In this document: one piece after another, positions 1 to 5,948 of the stretch | Layout of the letters: each line of letters starts with the position of its first letter | How positions within the stretch are numbered: the first letter of the stretch is position 1 | Source: F23-B02 sp963610045 | GTDB lineage: Bacteria; Bacillota; Clostridia; Oscillospirales; Oscillospiraceae | Direction of reading: 5' to 3' | DNA length: 23,844 bases | Assembly (NCBI GenBank): GCA_963610045.1 | Contig: CAVDMS010000020.1 | Location: forward strand, 1 to 23,844 | Translations under genes and position numbers: made by a program | The notes under the pieces: generated by a model | The model's database searches: none | What the model saw: the letters and a program-made list of their open reading frames with translations, nothing else | Told to the model about the DNA's origin: nothing

Positions 1-10
1 ACCGCCGCAC

Positions 11-173
11 TCATGCCTCCCTCTGACGAGGGAGGTGTCAAAATCGCAAGATTTTGACGGAGGGAGAGAAAACGTAAAACCCCGCAACGCATTGAAAACA
101 CAAGAGAAATTGAAGATTTTCTCTCCCTCAGTCGGCTTACGCCGACAGCTCCCTCGGAAGTGTAGAGCCATGA
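11..173 (+). repeat. Composite intergenic repeat, copy 1 (degenerate right end)
   Basis: The left arm (11-70) begins TCATGC, carries the palindrome CTCCCTCTGACGAGGGAG and an inner hairpin (GTCAAAATC, loop GCAA, GATTTTGAC), and ends GGAGGGAGAGAA. A core with GCAACGCATTGAAAA follows. The right arm (121-173) has the hairpin GTCGGC-TTAC-GCCGAC, but its terminal palindrome is mutated (CCCTCGGAAG) before CCATGA. The layout is MITE-like with no coding capacity. Small reading frames across it are not genes. The element is non-autonomous and its mobilising enzyme is unknown. Confidence 0.85.
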
Positions 174-327
174 ATCGGAGCATCTCTTGCTGCGGCAAAA
201 AGAACATACTGCGGTGCTATTTTTGAAAAAGCGAATAGAGTTGTGCAACGCCTAAGCCCTTTCCTCCACGGTGTCGGATAATCTCCGCACTCCCCCGTCT
301 CTCAACAAGGCAAATCGACCGCCGCAC
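174..327 (+). repeat. Linker between repeat copies 1 and 2
   Basis: This 154-bp stretch has no gene. It is homologous, in reverse orientation, to the 151-bp linker at 8631-8781. Both begin with a TCTTGCTGCGG block next to the right arm. Both share a TTTTTGAAA...GAGTTGT block and the 20-mer CACGGTGYCGGAYAATCTCC (267-286 here; minus strand of 8671-8690 there). Both end CGCCGCA(C/G) immediately before the next left arm. The linker is therefore part of the repeating unit and not unique flanking DNA. Confidence 0.7.
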
Positions 328-488
328 TCATGCCTCCCTCTGACGAGGGAGGTGTCAAAATCGTAAGATTTTGACGGAGGGAGAGAAAACGTAAAACCCC
401 ACAACGCATTGAAAACACAAGGGAAATTGAAAATTTCTCTCCCTCAGTCGGCTTACGCCGACAGCTCCCTCGTCAGAGGGAGCCATGA
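328..488 (+). repeat. Composite intergenic repeat, copy 2 (intact)
   Basis: This is a complete 161-bp copy in the same orientation as copy 1, 317 bp further on. Both terminal inverted repeats are intact: TCATGC then CTCCCTCTGACGAGGGAG at the left, and CTCCCTCGTCAGAGGGAG then CCATGA at the right. The left inner hairpin loop is GTAA. The ten bases before its left end (ACCGCCGCAC, 318-327 region) are the same as those before copy 1, so the repeat extends beyond the terminal inverted repeats. Confidence 0.88.
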
Positions 489-512
489 GATGAAGCAAAT
501 TGCCCGCACAAA

Positions 513-542
513 TGACAAAAGCCACGACTAATGTCGTGGCTT
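513..542 (-). terminator. rho-independent terminator of rpsT
   Basis: Read on the minus strand, the hairpin GCCACGAC-ATTA-GTCGTGGC (521-540) is followed by TTTTGTC. It lies about 20 bases after the rpsT stop codon. An 8-bp perfect stem with a four-base loop and a short T run is a standard intrinsic terminator. Confidence 0.85.
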
Positions 543-560
543 AATATCATTCACAGGGAA

Positions 561-824
561 TCAGTTCATCTTGTTGAGCTTGACGGTCATTGCGGACTTC
601 TTGTGTGCTGCATTGTTCTTGTGAAGCAGACCCTTTGCTGCTGCCTTGTCAACCGCCTTGACTGCGACCTTGTAGCTCTCGGCTGCTGCGGTCTTCTCGC
701 CGCCTTCGACTGCTGCATCAAACTTCTTGATGACGGTCTTGAGTGCGGTCTTGTCTGCACGGTTCTTTGCACGAAGCTGCTTGGACTTCTCGTCTCTCTT
801 TGCTGCGGACTTAATGTTGGGCAT
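561..824 (-). CDS. rpsT: 30S ribosomal protein S20
   Basis: S20 is a primary binder of 16S rRNA in the small ribosomal subunit. The 87-residue product begins MPNIKSAAKRDEKSKQLR, the family's characteristic start, and is rich in Lys, Ala and Arg throughout with a C-terminal HKKSAMTVKLNKM helix. The ATG at 824 is chosen because GGAGGAGG (minus strand of 833-840) sits 8 bases upstream. A GTG nine bases earlier in frame lies inside that ribosome-binding site and is rejected. The gene is monocistronic, with its own promoter at 1018-1046, a leader of about 185 nt and a terminator at 513-542. It is divergent from gpr, an arrangement also known from Bacillus subtilis. Confidence 0.97.
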   Translation of the reverse strand: MPNIKSAAKRDEKSKQLRAKNRADKTALKTVIKKFDAAVEGGEKTAAAESYKVAVKAVDKAAAKGLLHKNNAAHKKSAMTVKLNKMN

Positions 825-1011
825 ATGGCGCACCTCCTCCTATAACTTAGTAACGCAAATCCACACGGGATCTTCCGGCGATACCGACGGTACACGCCGG
901 TTGTCAGACTGATCGTGCGTCCGATGGAAGTTATCGAAACGCAAAGTGAGCTGACGGTTACTGCCGTTGGGACTGAAATCAACGTAACGAATCACGAGCA
1001 TAGGCTCGCAG
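825..1011 (-). promoter_or_regulatory. Long structured 5' leader of rpsT, possibly with a short ORF
   Basis: The predicted transcript start (near 1011) leaves about 185 untranslated bases before rpsT. On the minus strand the leader contains a hairpin CGAGC-CTAT-GCTCG near its start. Shortly before the ribosome-binding site it has a strong hairpin in which CCGGCG and CGCCGG (900-875) enclose TACC-GTC-GGTA. An open frame of 53 codons from ATG at 1001 runs through the leader and ends in a TAG that abuts the GGAGGAGG site. Ribosomal-protein leaders often bind the protein they encode, so autoregulation by S20 is a reasonable guess, but I do not recognise a known leader family here. Confidence 0.5.
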
Positions 1012-1017
1012 ATAAGC

Positions 1018-1046
1018 ATTTTAGCATCTAATCCCCGAAATTGCAA
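1018..1046 (-). promoter_or_regulatory. sigma-A promoter of rpsT
   Basis: On the minus strand the -35 box is TTGCAA (1046-1041) and the -10 box is TAAAAT (1023-1018), separated by 17 bases. Both are close to consensus at ideal spacing. Confidence 0.75.
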
Positions 1047-1106
1047 GGTTTTTTCGGTGTTTTTGTATTATTTTTTTGCACTCACATTATCTTCCCCAAA
1101 TTTGGA

Positions 1107-1113
1107 CATACTA
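1107..1113 (+). promoter_or_regulatory. Possible sporulation-type -10 element before gpr
   Basis: CATACTA, continuing as CATACTATA, lies 27 bases before the gpr start codon and fits the CAnnnTA -10 pattern of sigma-F/sigma-G promoters. gpr belongs to the forespore regulon in B. subtilis. The -35 region (around 1085-1089, CATTA) matches poorly, and sigma-E/K -10 boxes have a similar form. No good sigma-A promoter was found in this stretch. Confidence 0.3.
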
Positions 1114-1139
1114 TACAATATATTGTGACGGAGGTTATC

Positions 1140-1988
1140 ATGCAAAGATCAAACGTTCGCACGGACCTTGCAAGCGAGGTCGTGCAGAGACCCGAAAATG
1201 CGTCCCTTGCGGGGCTTGAGCTTAATGAGGAGAGCGTCTGCGGCTGCCGTGTCACCGCAGTTAAAATAAACGGCGGCGAGGCGTCTAAAGTATTATGTAA
1301 ACCTATCGGAAATTATCTCACATTGGAACTTGACGAATATATACGCCGTCGGGAAAATTCCTTCTCCGATGCCGCAAATGCACTGTCGCAGCTCATGCGC
1401 CGCTTTGCGGAAATTCAAAATGCGCAGAGCTTTCTCGTTGCCTGTCTCGGCAACCGTGCCATAACGCCCGACGCCGTCGGTCCCGAAGTCTCGGACAGTC
1501 TCATCGTCACACGGCACCTAAAGCAGAGTTTGCCGCAGGAGTTTGCGGCGCTGTCGTCCGTCGCCGTACTGCGCACGGGCGTTCTCGGCACCACGGGCAT
1601 TGAGAGCGCACAGTCGCTCAAGGCGCTGTGCGGTCTTGTGCAGCCCGACTGCGTGATCGCCGTCGATGCCCTCGCAAGCGGTGAGCTTGACAGGCTCTGC
1701 CGCAACGTGCAAATCTGCGACAGCGGTATTGCGCCCGGCTCCGGTGTCGGCAACGACCGTGCGGAGCTGAACCGTGAGTCGCTCGGCGTCCCCGTCATTG
1801 CCGTCGGCGTGCCGACGGTCATCGACGCTGCGACGTTCTGCGCCGACGAGTCGGCGGCGGGGCTGTTCGTCACGCCGAGGAACATTGACGAGCTTGTACG
1901 CTCCGTTTCAAAGCTTGTGGCTTACGGCTTGAACCTTGCGCTGCATCCGGGACTGAGCATTGCCGACGTGGATATGCTCGTCGAGTAA
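1140..1988 (+). CDS. gpr: GPR germination protease (spore endopeptidase)
   Basis: GPR is an aspartic-type peptidase (family A25) made in the forespore as a zymogen. It degrades small acid-soluble spore proteins during germination. The 282-residue product has the family N-terminus (NVRTDLASE, the propeptide cleavage region), LGNRAITPDAVGP carrying the first catalytic-type Asp, CVIAVDALAS with the second, and SGIAPGSGVGNDR, a GPR signature. The C-terminus ends with LALHPGL. It is shorter than the bacillar enzyme (about 370 residues), as in other clostridia. The Arg that usually follows DALAS is Gly here. The start is the ATG at 1140, with GGAGG eight bases upstream; longer in-frame extensions lack a ribosome-binding site. 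It diverges from rpsT. spoIIP, which often follows gpr, is absent, and parS/parA come next. Confidence 0.95.
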   Translation: MQRSNVRTDLASEVVQRPENASLAGLELNEESVCGCRVTAVKINGGEASKVLCKPIGNYLTLELDEYIRRRENSFSDAANALSQLMRRFAEIQNAQSFLVACLGNRAITPDAVGPEVSDSLIVTRHLKQSLPQEFAALSSVAVLRTGVLGTTGIESAQSLKALCGLVQPDCVIAVDALASGELDRLCRNVQICDSGIAPGSGVGNDRAELNRESLGVPVIAVGVPTVIDAATFCADESAAGLFVTPRNIDELVRSVSKLVAYGLNLALHPGLSIADVDMLVE

Positions 1989-1990
1989 AT

Positions 1991-2006
1991 GGTTTCACGT
2001 GAAACA
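1991..2006. other. parS: parS site 1 (ParB binding)
   Basis: GGTTTCACGTGAAACA matches the conserved bacterial parS 16-mer (TGTTTCACGTGAAACA) at 15 of 16 positions. The 14-bp palindromic core GTTTCACGTGAAAC is perfect. It lies three bases after the gpr stop codon. Confidence 0.93.
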
Positions 2007-2018
2007 AAAATCTTAAAA

Positions 2019-2034
2019 TGTTTCACGTGAAACG
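2019..2034. other. parS: parS site 2, abutting the parA promoter
   Basis: TGTTTCACGTGAAACG matches parS at 15 of 16 positions. Its centre is 28 bp from that of site 1. Its last base is immediately followed by the -35 hexamer of the parA promoter, so ParB bound or spreading here would cover that promoter. Confidence 0.93.
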
Positions 2035-2063
2035 TTGAAAAATGCAAACGACCTTGCTATAAT
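2035..2063 (+). promoter_or_regulatory. sigma-A promoter of parA-parB
   Basis: TTGAAA (2035-2040) and TATAAT (2058-2063) are separated by 17 bases. A purine-rich ribosome-binding site (AGAGGTGAGG) and the parA ATG follow within 20 bases. The promoter starts on the base after parS site 2. Confidence 0.85.
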
Positions 2064-2082
2064 GGAGCAAAGAGGTGAGGTC

Positions 2083-2841
2083 ATGTCTAAAATAATCGCC
2101 ATTGCGAACCAAAAGGGCGGCGTCGGCAAAACGACGACGGCGGTGAATCTCTGCTGCGCCCTTAAGATGAAGGGCAAGCGTGTGCTTCTGCTCGACTGCG
2201 ACCCGCAGGGCAACAGCAGCTCCGGCATGGGAGTTGACAAGCACAGCACGCCGAGTGCCTACGAGCTGATAACCAAGACTGCGGACATCTCGGACTGCAT
2301 CCGCAAAACTCCCTACGGCGACGTGATACCGTCGAACAAGGAGCTGTCGGGCGCAACCGTCGAGCTTGTCAACAAGGTCAGGCGTGAGTACGTCCTCAAG
2401 GACGCCTTGCAGCTCGTCTACAACGACTACGACTACATATTTATCGACTGTCCGCCCTCGCTTGAGCTTTTGACGCTCAATGCGCTCGTCGCAGCGGACA
2501 GCGTTCTCATTCCGATGCAGTGCGAGTATTATGCGCTTGAGGGCATCGCCGATCTGATGACGACGATAAAGCTTTGCAACAAGCGCTTAAATCCCTCGCT
2601 GAAGATACAGGGCATCGTGCTTACGATGTACGATTCGAGGACGAATCTTACGCAGCAGGTGGCGTTTGAGCTGAAGGAATACTTCGGCGGCAAGGTCTAT
2701 GAGACTGTGATACCCCGTTCGGTGCGTCTGTCCGAGGCGCCGAGCCACGGCAAGCCGGGCGTTGCGTATGACAAGATCGGCAAGGGAAGCAGGGCATATA
2801 TGCGTCTTGCCGAGGAATTTTTGAAAAAAGAGCGGCGATAA
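2083..2841 (+). CDS. parA: ParA/Soj chromosome-partitioning ATPase
   Basis: ParA is a Walker-type ATPase. It binds DNA non-specifically as an ATP dimer, is released when ParB stimulates hydrolysis, and in Firmicutes also modulates DnaA. The 252-residue protein starts MSKIIAIANQKGGVGKTTT with the deviant Walker A motif (residues 11-18, both signature lysines K11 and K16). LLLDCDPQGN follows around residues 35-44, then FIDCPPS as Walker B. Length and lack of an N-terminal HTH match chromosomal Soj and not plasmid type Ia ParA. The ATG at 2083 is selected because GAGGTGAGG precedes it; an in-frame TTG at 2035 is part of the promoter. The parB start is 11 bases after the stop, so the pair is an operon. 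Two parS sites lie directly upstream. Confidence 0.97.
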   Translation: MSKIIAIANQKGGVGKTTTAVNLCCALKMKGKRVLLLDCDPQGNSSSGMGVDKHSTPSAYELITKTADISDCIRKTPYGDVIPSNKELSGATVELVNKVRREYVLKDALQLVYNDYDYIFIDCPPSLELLTLNALVAADSVLIPMQCEYYALEGIADLMTTIKLCNKRLNPSLKIQGIVLTMYDSRTNLTQQVAFELKEYFGGKVYETVIPRSVRLSEAPSHGKPGVAYDKIGKGSRAYMRLAEEFLKKERR

Positions 2842-2851
2842 GGAGGCAAAA

Positions 2852-3748
2852 ATGGCAAAGGATACGAAAAAGGGTCTCGGAACGGGACTTTCGGCGCTGT
2901 TCGGCGAGGATTTTCTGTCCGACGGCGACGATGCGGAGCTTCTTTACGTTCCGCTGAGCAAGGTCGAGCCGAGAGCCGATCAGCCGAGATCGAGCTTTGA
3001 CGATGCGGCGCTCTCGGAGCTTGCAGACTCCATTGCGCAGTACGGGCTTATCCAGCCTATCACGGTGCGAAAACTACAAAGCGGCTACTATCAGATAATC
3101 GCCGGCGAGCGGCGTTGGAGAGCGTCACGCATGGCGGGGCTTGACGAGGTCCCCGTGCGAGTCATCAGCGCAGACGACCGCAGAGTTGCGGAGCTGGCGC
3201 TCGTCGAAAACCTGCAAAGGGAGGACCTAAACCCCATCGAGGAGGCGCAGGGCTACAAAACGCTCATGGAGGAGTACGGTCTGACGCAGGAGGAAGCGGC
3301 AAGAAGCGTCGGTAAGTCACGTCCCGCCATCACGAACACGCTGCGTCTGCTGAGTCTCGGCTCAGAAGTGCGCAAGCTCGTCGAGCAGGGACTGCTCTCG
3401 TCGGGTCACGCAAGGACGCTGCTGCCGGTTCAGGACGAAAAATTGCAGCTTGAGCTTGCAAAGAAGGTCATAACGGACGGGCTTTCGGTGCGCAAAACAG
3501 AGCAATTGGTGAGCAGAACGCTCAAATCCCTCATGCGTGAGCCGGAGGAGCCAATTGACCCCGGCTTTACCGTCGATTACATCGCCGACACCTCGGAGCA
3601 GCTCACAAAGCTGCTGTCACGCAAGGTCAGCCTTGACGTGAACAAGAAGGGCGGCAGGATAGTTTTGGAATTTTATGGTTCCGACGACAGGGAAGCGCTC
3701 ATTTCAAATCTCGTTCGGATGGGCAAAAGCTGGACCTCGGAAAACTGA
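2852..3748 (+). CDS. parB: ParB/Spo0J centromere-binding CTPase
   Basis: ParB loads at parS as a CTP-dependent clamp, spreads, and recruits condensin and ParA. The 298-residue product has the N-terminal ParA-contact peptide (KKGLGTGLSALFGED, residues 6-20). The ParB/Srx CTP-binding domain follows with GERRWRA (85-91) and ENLQREDLNP (119-128). An HTH domain lies around 143-167 (LTQEEAARSVGKSRPAITN). The C-terminal dimerisation domain ends near LVRMGKSW. The ribosome-binding site is AAGGAGG, seven bases before the ATG. It is co-transcribed with parA. I see no sign of the Noc paralogue in the window. Confidence 0.97.
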   Translation: MAKDTKKGLGTGLSALFGEDFLSDGDDAELLYVPLSKVEPRADQPRSSFDDAALSELADSIAQYGLIQPITVRKLQSGYYQIIAGERRWRASRMAGLDEVPVRVISADDRRVAELALVENLQREDLNPIEEAQGYKTLMEEYGLTQEEAARSVGKSRPAITNTLRLLSLGSEVRKLVEQGLLSSGHARTLLPVQDEKLQLELAKKVITDGLSVRKTEQLVSRTLKSLMREPEEPIDPGFTVDYIADTSEQLTKLLSRKVSLDVNKKGGRIVLEFYGSDDREALISNLVRMGKSWTSEN

Positions 3749-3789
3749 ACGTAATATAATCGCTATTAATTATACAAGGAGTAATCACC

Positions 3790-5094
3790 ATGTTAGACAT
3801 AAAGTTTATAAGAGAGAACCCGGATGCCGTCAAGGAGAACATCCGCAAGAAGTTTCAGGACGCAAAGCTCCCCCTCGTCGACGAGGTTCTGGAGCTTGAC
3901 CGCAAGAACAGGGCTGCGATAACCGAGGCGAGCGAGCTTCGTGCGTCCCGCAACGCACTGTCCAAGGAGATCGGAAAGCTCATGGGCATGGCAAAGAAGG
4001 ATCCTTCTAAGCTCGACGAGGCGGAAAAGGTCAAGGCACAGGTCAAGGCGCAGGCGGACAGGCTCGCAGAGCTTGAGGTCATCGAGGACGAGTGCGCAAA
4101 GCGCATTCGTGAGATAATGCTGCTCATCCCGAACATCATCGACCCCTCCGTCCCCATCGGACCCGACGACAGCCACAACGTCGAGGTGCAGCGCTTCGGC
4201 GAGGCAAAGGTGCCGGAGTTCGACATCCCGTATCACACCGCCATCATGGAGAGCTTTGACGGCGTTGACATGGACGCCGCCGGCAGGGTATCCGGCAACG
4301 GCTTCTACTACCTCATGGGCGACATCGCACGTCTGCATTCGGCGGTTCTGGCGTATGCCCGTGACTTTATGATCGACAAGGGCTTTACCTACTGCATCCC
4401 GCCGTTCATGATCCACGGCAACGTGGTCGAGGGCGTTATGAGCCAGTCCGACATGGACGCAATGATGTACAAGATCGAGGGCGAGGACCTGTACCTCATC
4501 GGCACCTCGGAGCATTCCATGATCGGCAAATTCATCGACCAGATCATCCCCGAAGCGAGCCTACCCAAGACGCTCACGAGCTACAGCCCCTGCTTCCGCA
4601 AGGAGAAGGGCGCACACGGCATCGAGGAGCGAGGCGTTTACCGCATCCATCAGTTTGAAAAGCAGGAGATGATCGTCGTCTGCAAGCCGGAGGAGAGCAT
4701 GGACTGGTACGAGAAGATGTGGCGGCTGTCCGTCGAGCTGTTCCGCAGCATGGAGATCCCGGTGCGCCAGCTCGAATGCTGCTCCGGCGACCTTGCCGAC
4801 CTCAAGGTGAAAAGCTGCGACATCGAGGCGTGGTCTCCCCGTCAGCAGAAGTACTTCGAGGTCTGCTCCTGCTCCAACCTCGGCGATGCGCAGGCGAGAA
4901 GGCTCAAGATGCGTGTCAAGGGCGAGGACGGCAAAATGTATCTGCCGCACACGCTCAACAACACCGTCGCAGCGCCTCCCCGTATGCTGATTGCGTTCCT
5001 TGAGAACCACCTGCAGGCGGACGGCAGCGTGACCATCCCCGAAGTTCTGCGTCCCTACATGGGCGGCAAGGCGCTGCTCGTTCCGAATAAATAA
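3790..5094 (+). CDS. serS: Seryl-tRNA synthetase with divergent motif 3
   Basis: This class II synthetase charges tRNA(Ser). The 434-residue product has the N-terminal coiled-coil tRNA-binding arm (about residues 30-105, repeated Lys/Glu/Ala heptads). TSYSPCFRKEKGAHGIEERG, carrying motif 2 Arg270, lies within the catalytic domain. Motif 3 reads NNTVAAPPR (390-398) followed by LENHLQADGSVTIPEVLRPY. Canonical bacterial SerRS has a G-L-A-x-G-R type motif 3 and a motif-2 loop of the form GRDTRGL...HQF. Here the invariant Arg398 and the HQF (IHQFEKQEM) are kept, but the surrounding residues differ. The ribosome-binding site AAGGAG lies before the ATG at 3790. It begins 41 bases after parB with no clear terminator between them, and no T-box leader fits in that gap. 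Confidence 0.95.
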   Translation: MLDIKFIRENPDAVKENIRKKFQDAKLPLVDEVLELDRKNRAAITEASELRASRNALSKEIGKLMGMAKKDPSKLDEAEKVKAQVKAQADRLAELEVIEDECAKRIREIMLLIPNIIDPSVPIGPDDSHNVEVQRFGEAKVPEFDIPYHTAIMESFDGVDMDAAGRVSGNGFYYLMGDIARLHSAVLAYARDFMIDKGFTYCIPPFMIHGNVVEGVMSQSDMDAMMYKIEGEDLYLIGTSEHSMIGKFIDQIIPEASLPKTLTSYSPCFRKEKGAHGIEERGVYRIHQFEKQEMIVVCKPEESMDWYEKMWRLSVELFRSMEIPVRQLECCSGDLADLKVKSCDIEAWSPRQQKYFEVCSCSNLGDAQARRLKMRVKGEDGKMYLPHTLNNTVAAPPRMLIAFLENHLQADGSVTIPEVLRPYMGGKALLVPNK

Positions 5095-5113
5095 ATAAGG
5101 AAGGTAATGAAAC

Positions 5114-5515
5114 ATGAAGAAGTTTTTGGCTGAATTTAAAGCGTTTGCGCTCCGCGGCAACGTGATGGATCTGGCGGTCGGCGTCATTATCGGCGGCGCC
5201 TTCACCGCACTGGTGACCTCGCTCATAAACAACCTCATAAACCCGATAATCGGCTGCTTTGCCGAGGAGGGCATTTCGGGACTGTCCGTCAAAATCGGCG
5301 AAGCGCAGTTCATGTACGGTCAGTTTATCATGGACGTCGTGAACTTCATCATCATGGCGTTTGTGGTGTTCCTGATGGTCAAGGCGGTAAATAAGTTGAC
5401 GAGCCTCGGCAAGAAGAAGGAAGAGCCGAAGAAGGAAGAACCCAAAAAGCCGACGACCGATGAGCTTTTGACGGCGATCCTCGACGAGCTTAAAAAGCAG
5501 AACGGCGAAGAGTGA
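5114..5515 (+). CDS. mscL: Large-conductance mechanosensitive channel
   Basis: MscL opens a wide pore under membrane tension to release solutes during hypo-osmotic shock. The 133-residue protein starts with the family's amphipathic N-terminal helix and first membrane span: MKKFLAEFKAFALRGNVMDL, then AVGVIIGGAFTALVTSLINN, which includes the glycine/alanine-rich pore constriction. A periplasmic-type loop (about 48-72) follows. The second span is VVNFIIMAFVVFLMVKAVNK, and the C-terminal bundle ends DELLTAILDELKKQ. A Lys/Glu/Pro linker (KKEEPKKEEPKK) precedes that bundle. The start has AGGAAGG upstream. It follows serS by 19 bases and is closed by the terminator at 5521-5554. Confidence 0.97.
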   Translation: MKKFLAEFKAFALRGNVMDLAVGVIIGGAFTALVTSLINNLINPIIGCFAEEGISGLSVKIGEAQFMYGQFIMDVVNFIIMAFVVFLMVKAVNKLTSLGKKKEEPKKEEPKKPTTDELLTAILDELKKQNGEE

Positions 5516-5520
5516 TACAT

Positions 5521-5554
5521 AAAAATCGCAGGGCAAAACCTGCGATTTTTTGTT
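5521..5554 (+). terminator. rho-independent terminator after mscL
   Basis: The hairpin pairs AAAAATCGCAGG (5521-5532) with CCTGCGATTTTT (5539-5550) around the loop GCAAAA, and is followed by further T. The A/T-rich outer stem would also let it work for minus-strand transcripts. Confidence 0.9.
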
Positions 5555-5615
5555 GAAAAACAAAGCGTCCCCGCTTGAATTTGCGCCATACGGCGTTGTA
5601 TAATCTTAAAAAGAA

Positions 5616-5668
5616 TCTCTCCCTCAGTCGGCTTACGCCGACAGCTCCCTCGTCAGATGGAGCCATGA
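5616..5668 (+). repeat. Isolated right arm of the composite repeat
   Basis: CTCTCCCTCAGTCGG, the hairpin GTCGGC-TTAC-GCCGAC and the terminal palindrome (one mismatch: GTCAGATGG for GTCAGAGGG) end in CCATGA. No left arm or core precedes it. The following bases (AATCTCGCTGCGGTGCAAAGG) resemble the start of the linker in other copies. Confidence 0.8.
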
Positions 5669-5784
5669 GATGGTACAAATCTCGCTGCGGTGCAAAGGAC
5701 AGCCTGTTGTGCTGGATTAAGTAAGAAAAGCAAGTTTTATTGCGTATCTCAAAGCCTTCTGCCAGTGTAAAACAAGCTCCATTC

Positions 5785-5846
5785 TCATGCCTCCCTCTGA
5801 CGAGGGAGGTGCAAAACCGTCAGGTTTTGACGGAGGGAGAGAAAAC
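5785..5846 (+). repeat. Isolated left arm of the composite repeat
   Basis: TCATGCCTCCCTCTGACGAG opens a complete left arm. Its inner hairpin is CAAAACC-GTCA-GGTTTTG and the arm ends GGAGGGAGAGAA. No core or right arm follows. With 5616-5668 it forms right arm, 116-bp linker, left arm: the inside-out order expected from two neighbouring units that lost their outer parts. Confidence 0.8.
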
Positions 5847-5948
5847 GCTCGATTTCAGCGGCACCGACGCCGCTTGTTAAATTATCACAGTGCCGAAGCA
5901 ACACGGCACGGATGAAAATAACCACACACGGACAAGGAGGAGCCGATC
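5847..5948 (+). promoter_or_regulatory. Upstream region of the VWA gene with two hairpins
   Basis: This stretch holds two G/C-rich hairpins, AGCGGC-ACCGAC-GCCGCT (5857-5874) and GTGCCG-8 nt-CGGCAC (5890-5909). A strong ribosome-binding site (AAGGAGGAG) lies just before the ATG at 5949. I could not identify a convincing sigma-A promoter. The first hairpin is followed by TTGTTAAATT and might be a weak terminator. No gene is present. Confidence 0.35.

Noticed and set aside
35..226. 63-codon frame over repeat copy 1, and a similar 101-codon frame at 23504-23809
   Set aside because: They consist of repeat sequence, have no ribosome-binding site, and are interrupted differently in each copy.
11..488. 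CRISPR array
   Set aside because: Repeats are about 160 bp with internal inverted symmetry and homologous linkers of about 150 bp. CRISPR repeats are 24-40 bp with unique spacers of similar length, and no cas gene is present.
3749..3789. T-box leader before serS
   Set aside because: The gap is only 41 bases with no room for Stem I, the antiterminator or the T-box sequence.
3793..4515. 240-codon minus-strand frame inside serS
   Set aside because: It is a shadow of the serS coding sequence, with Leu/His/Val-rich low-quality translation and no start signal.
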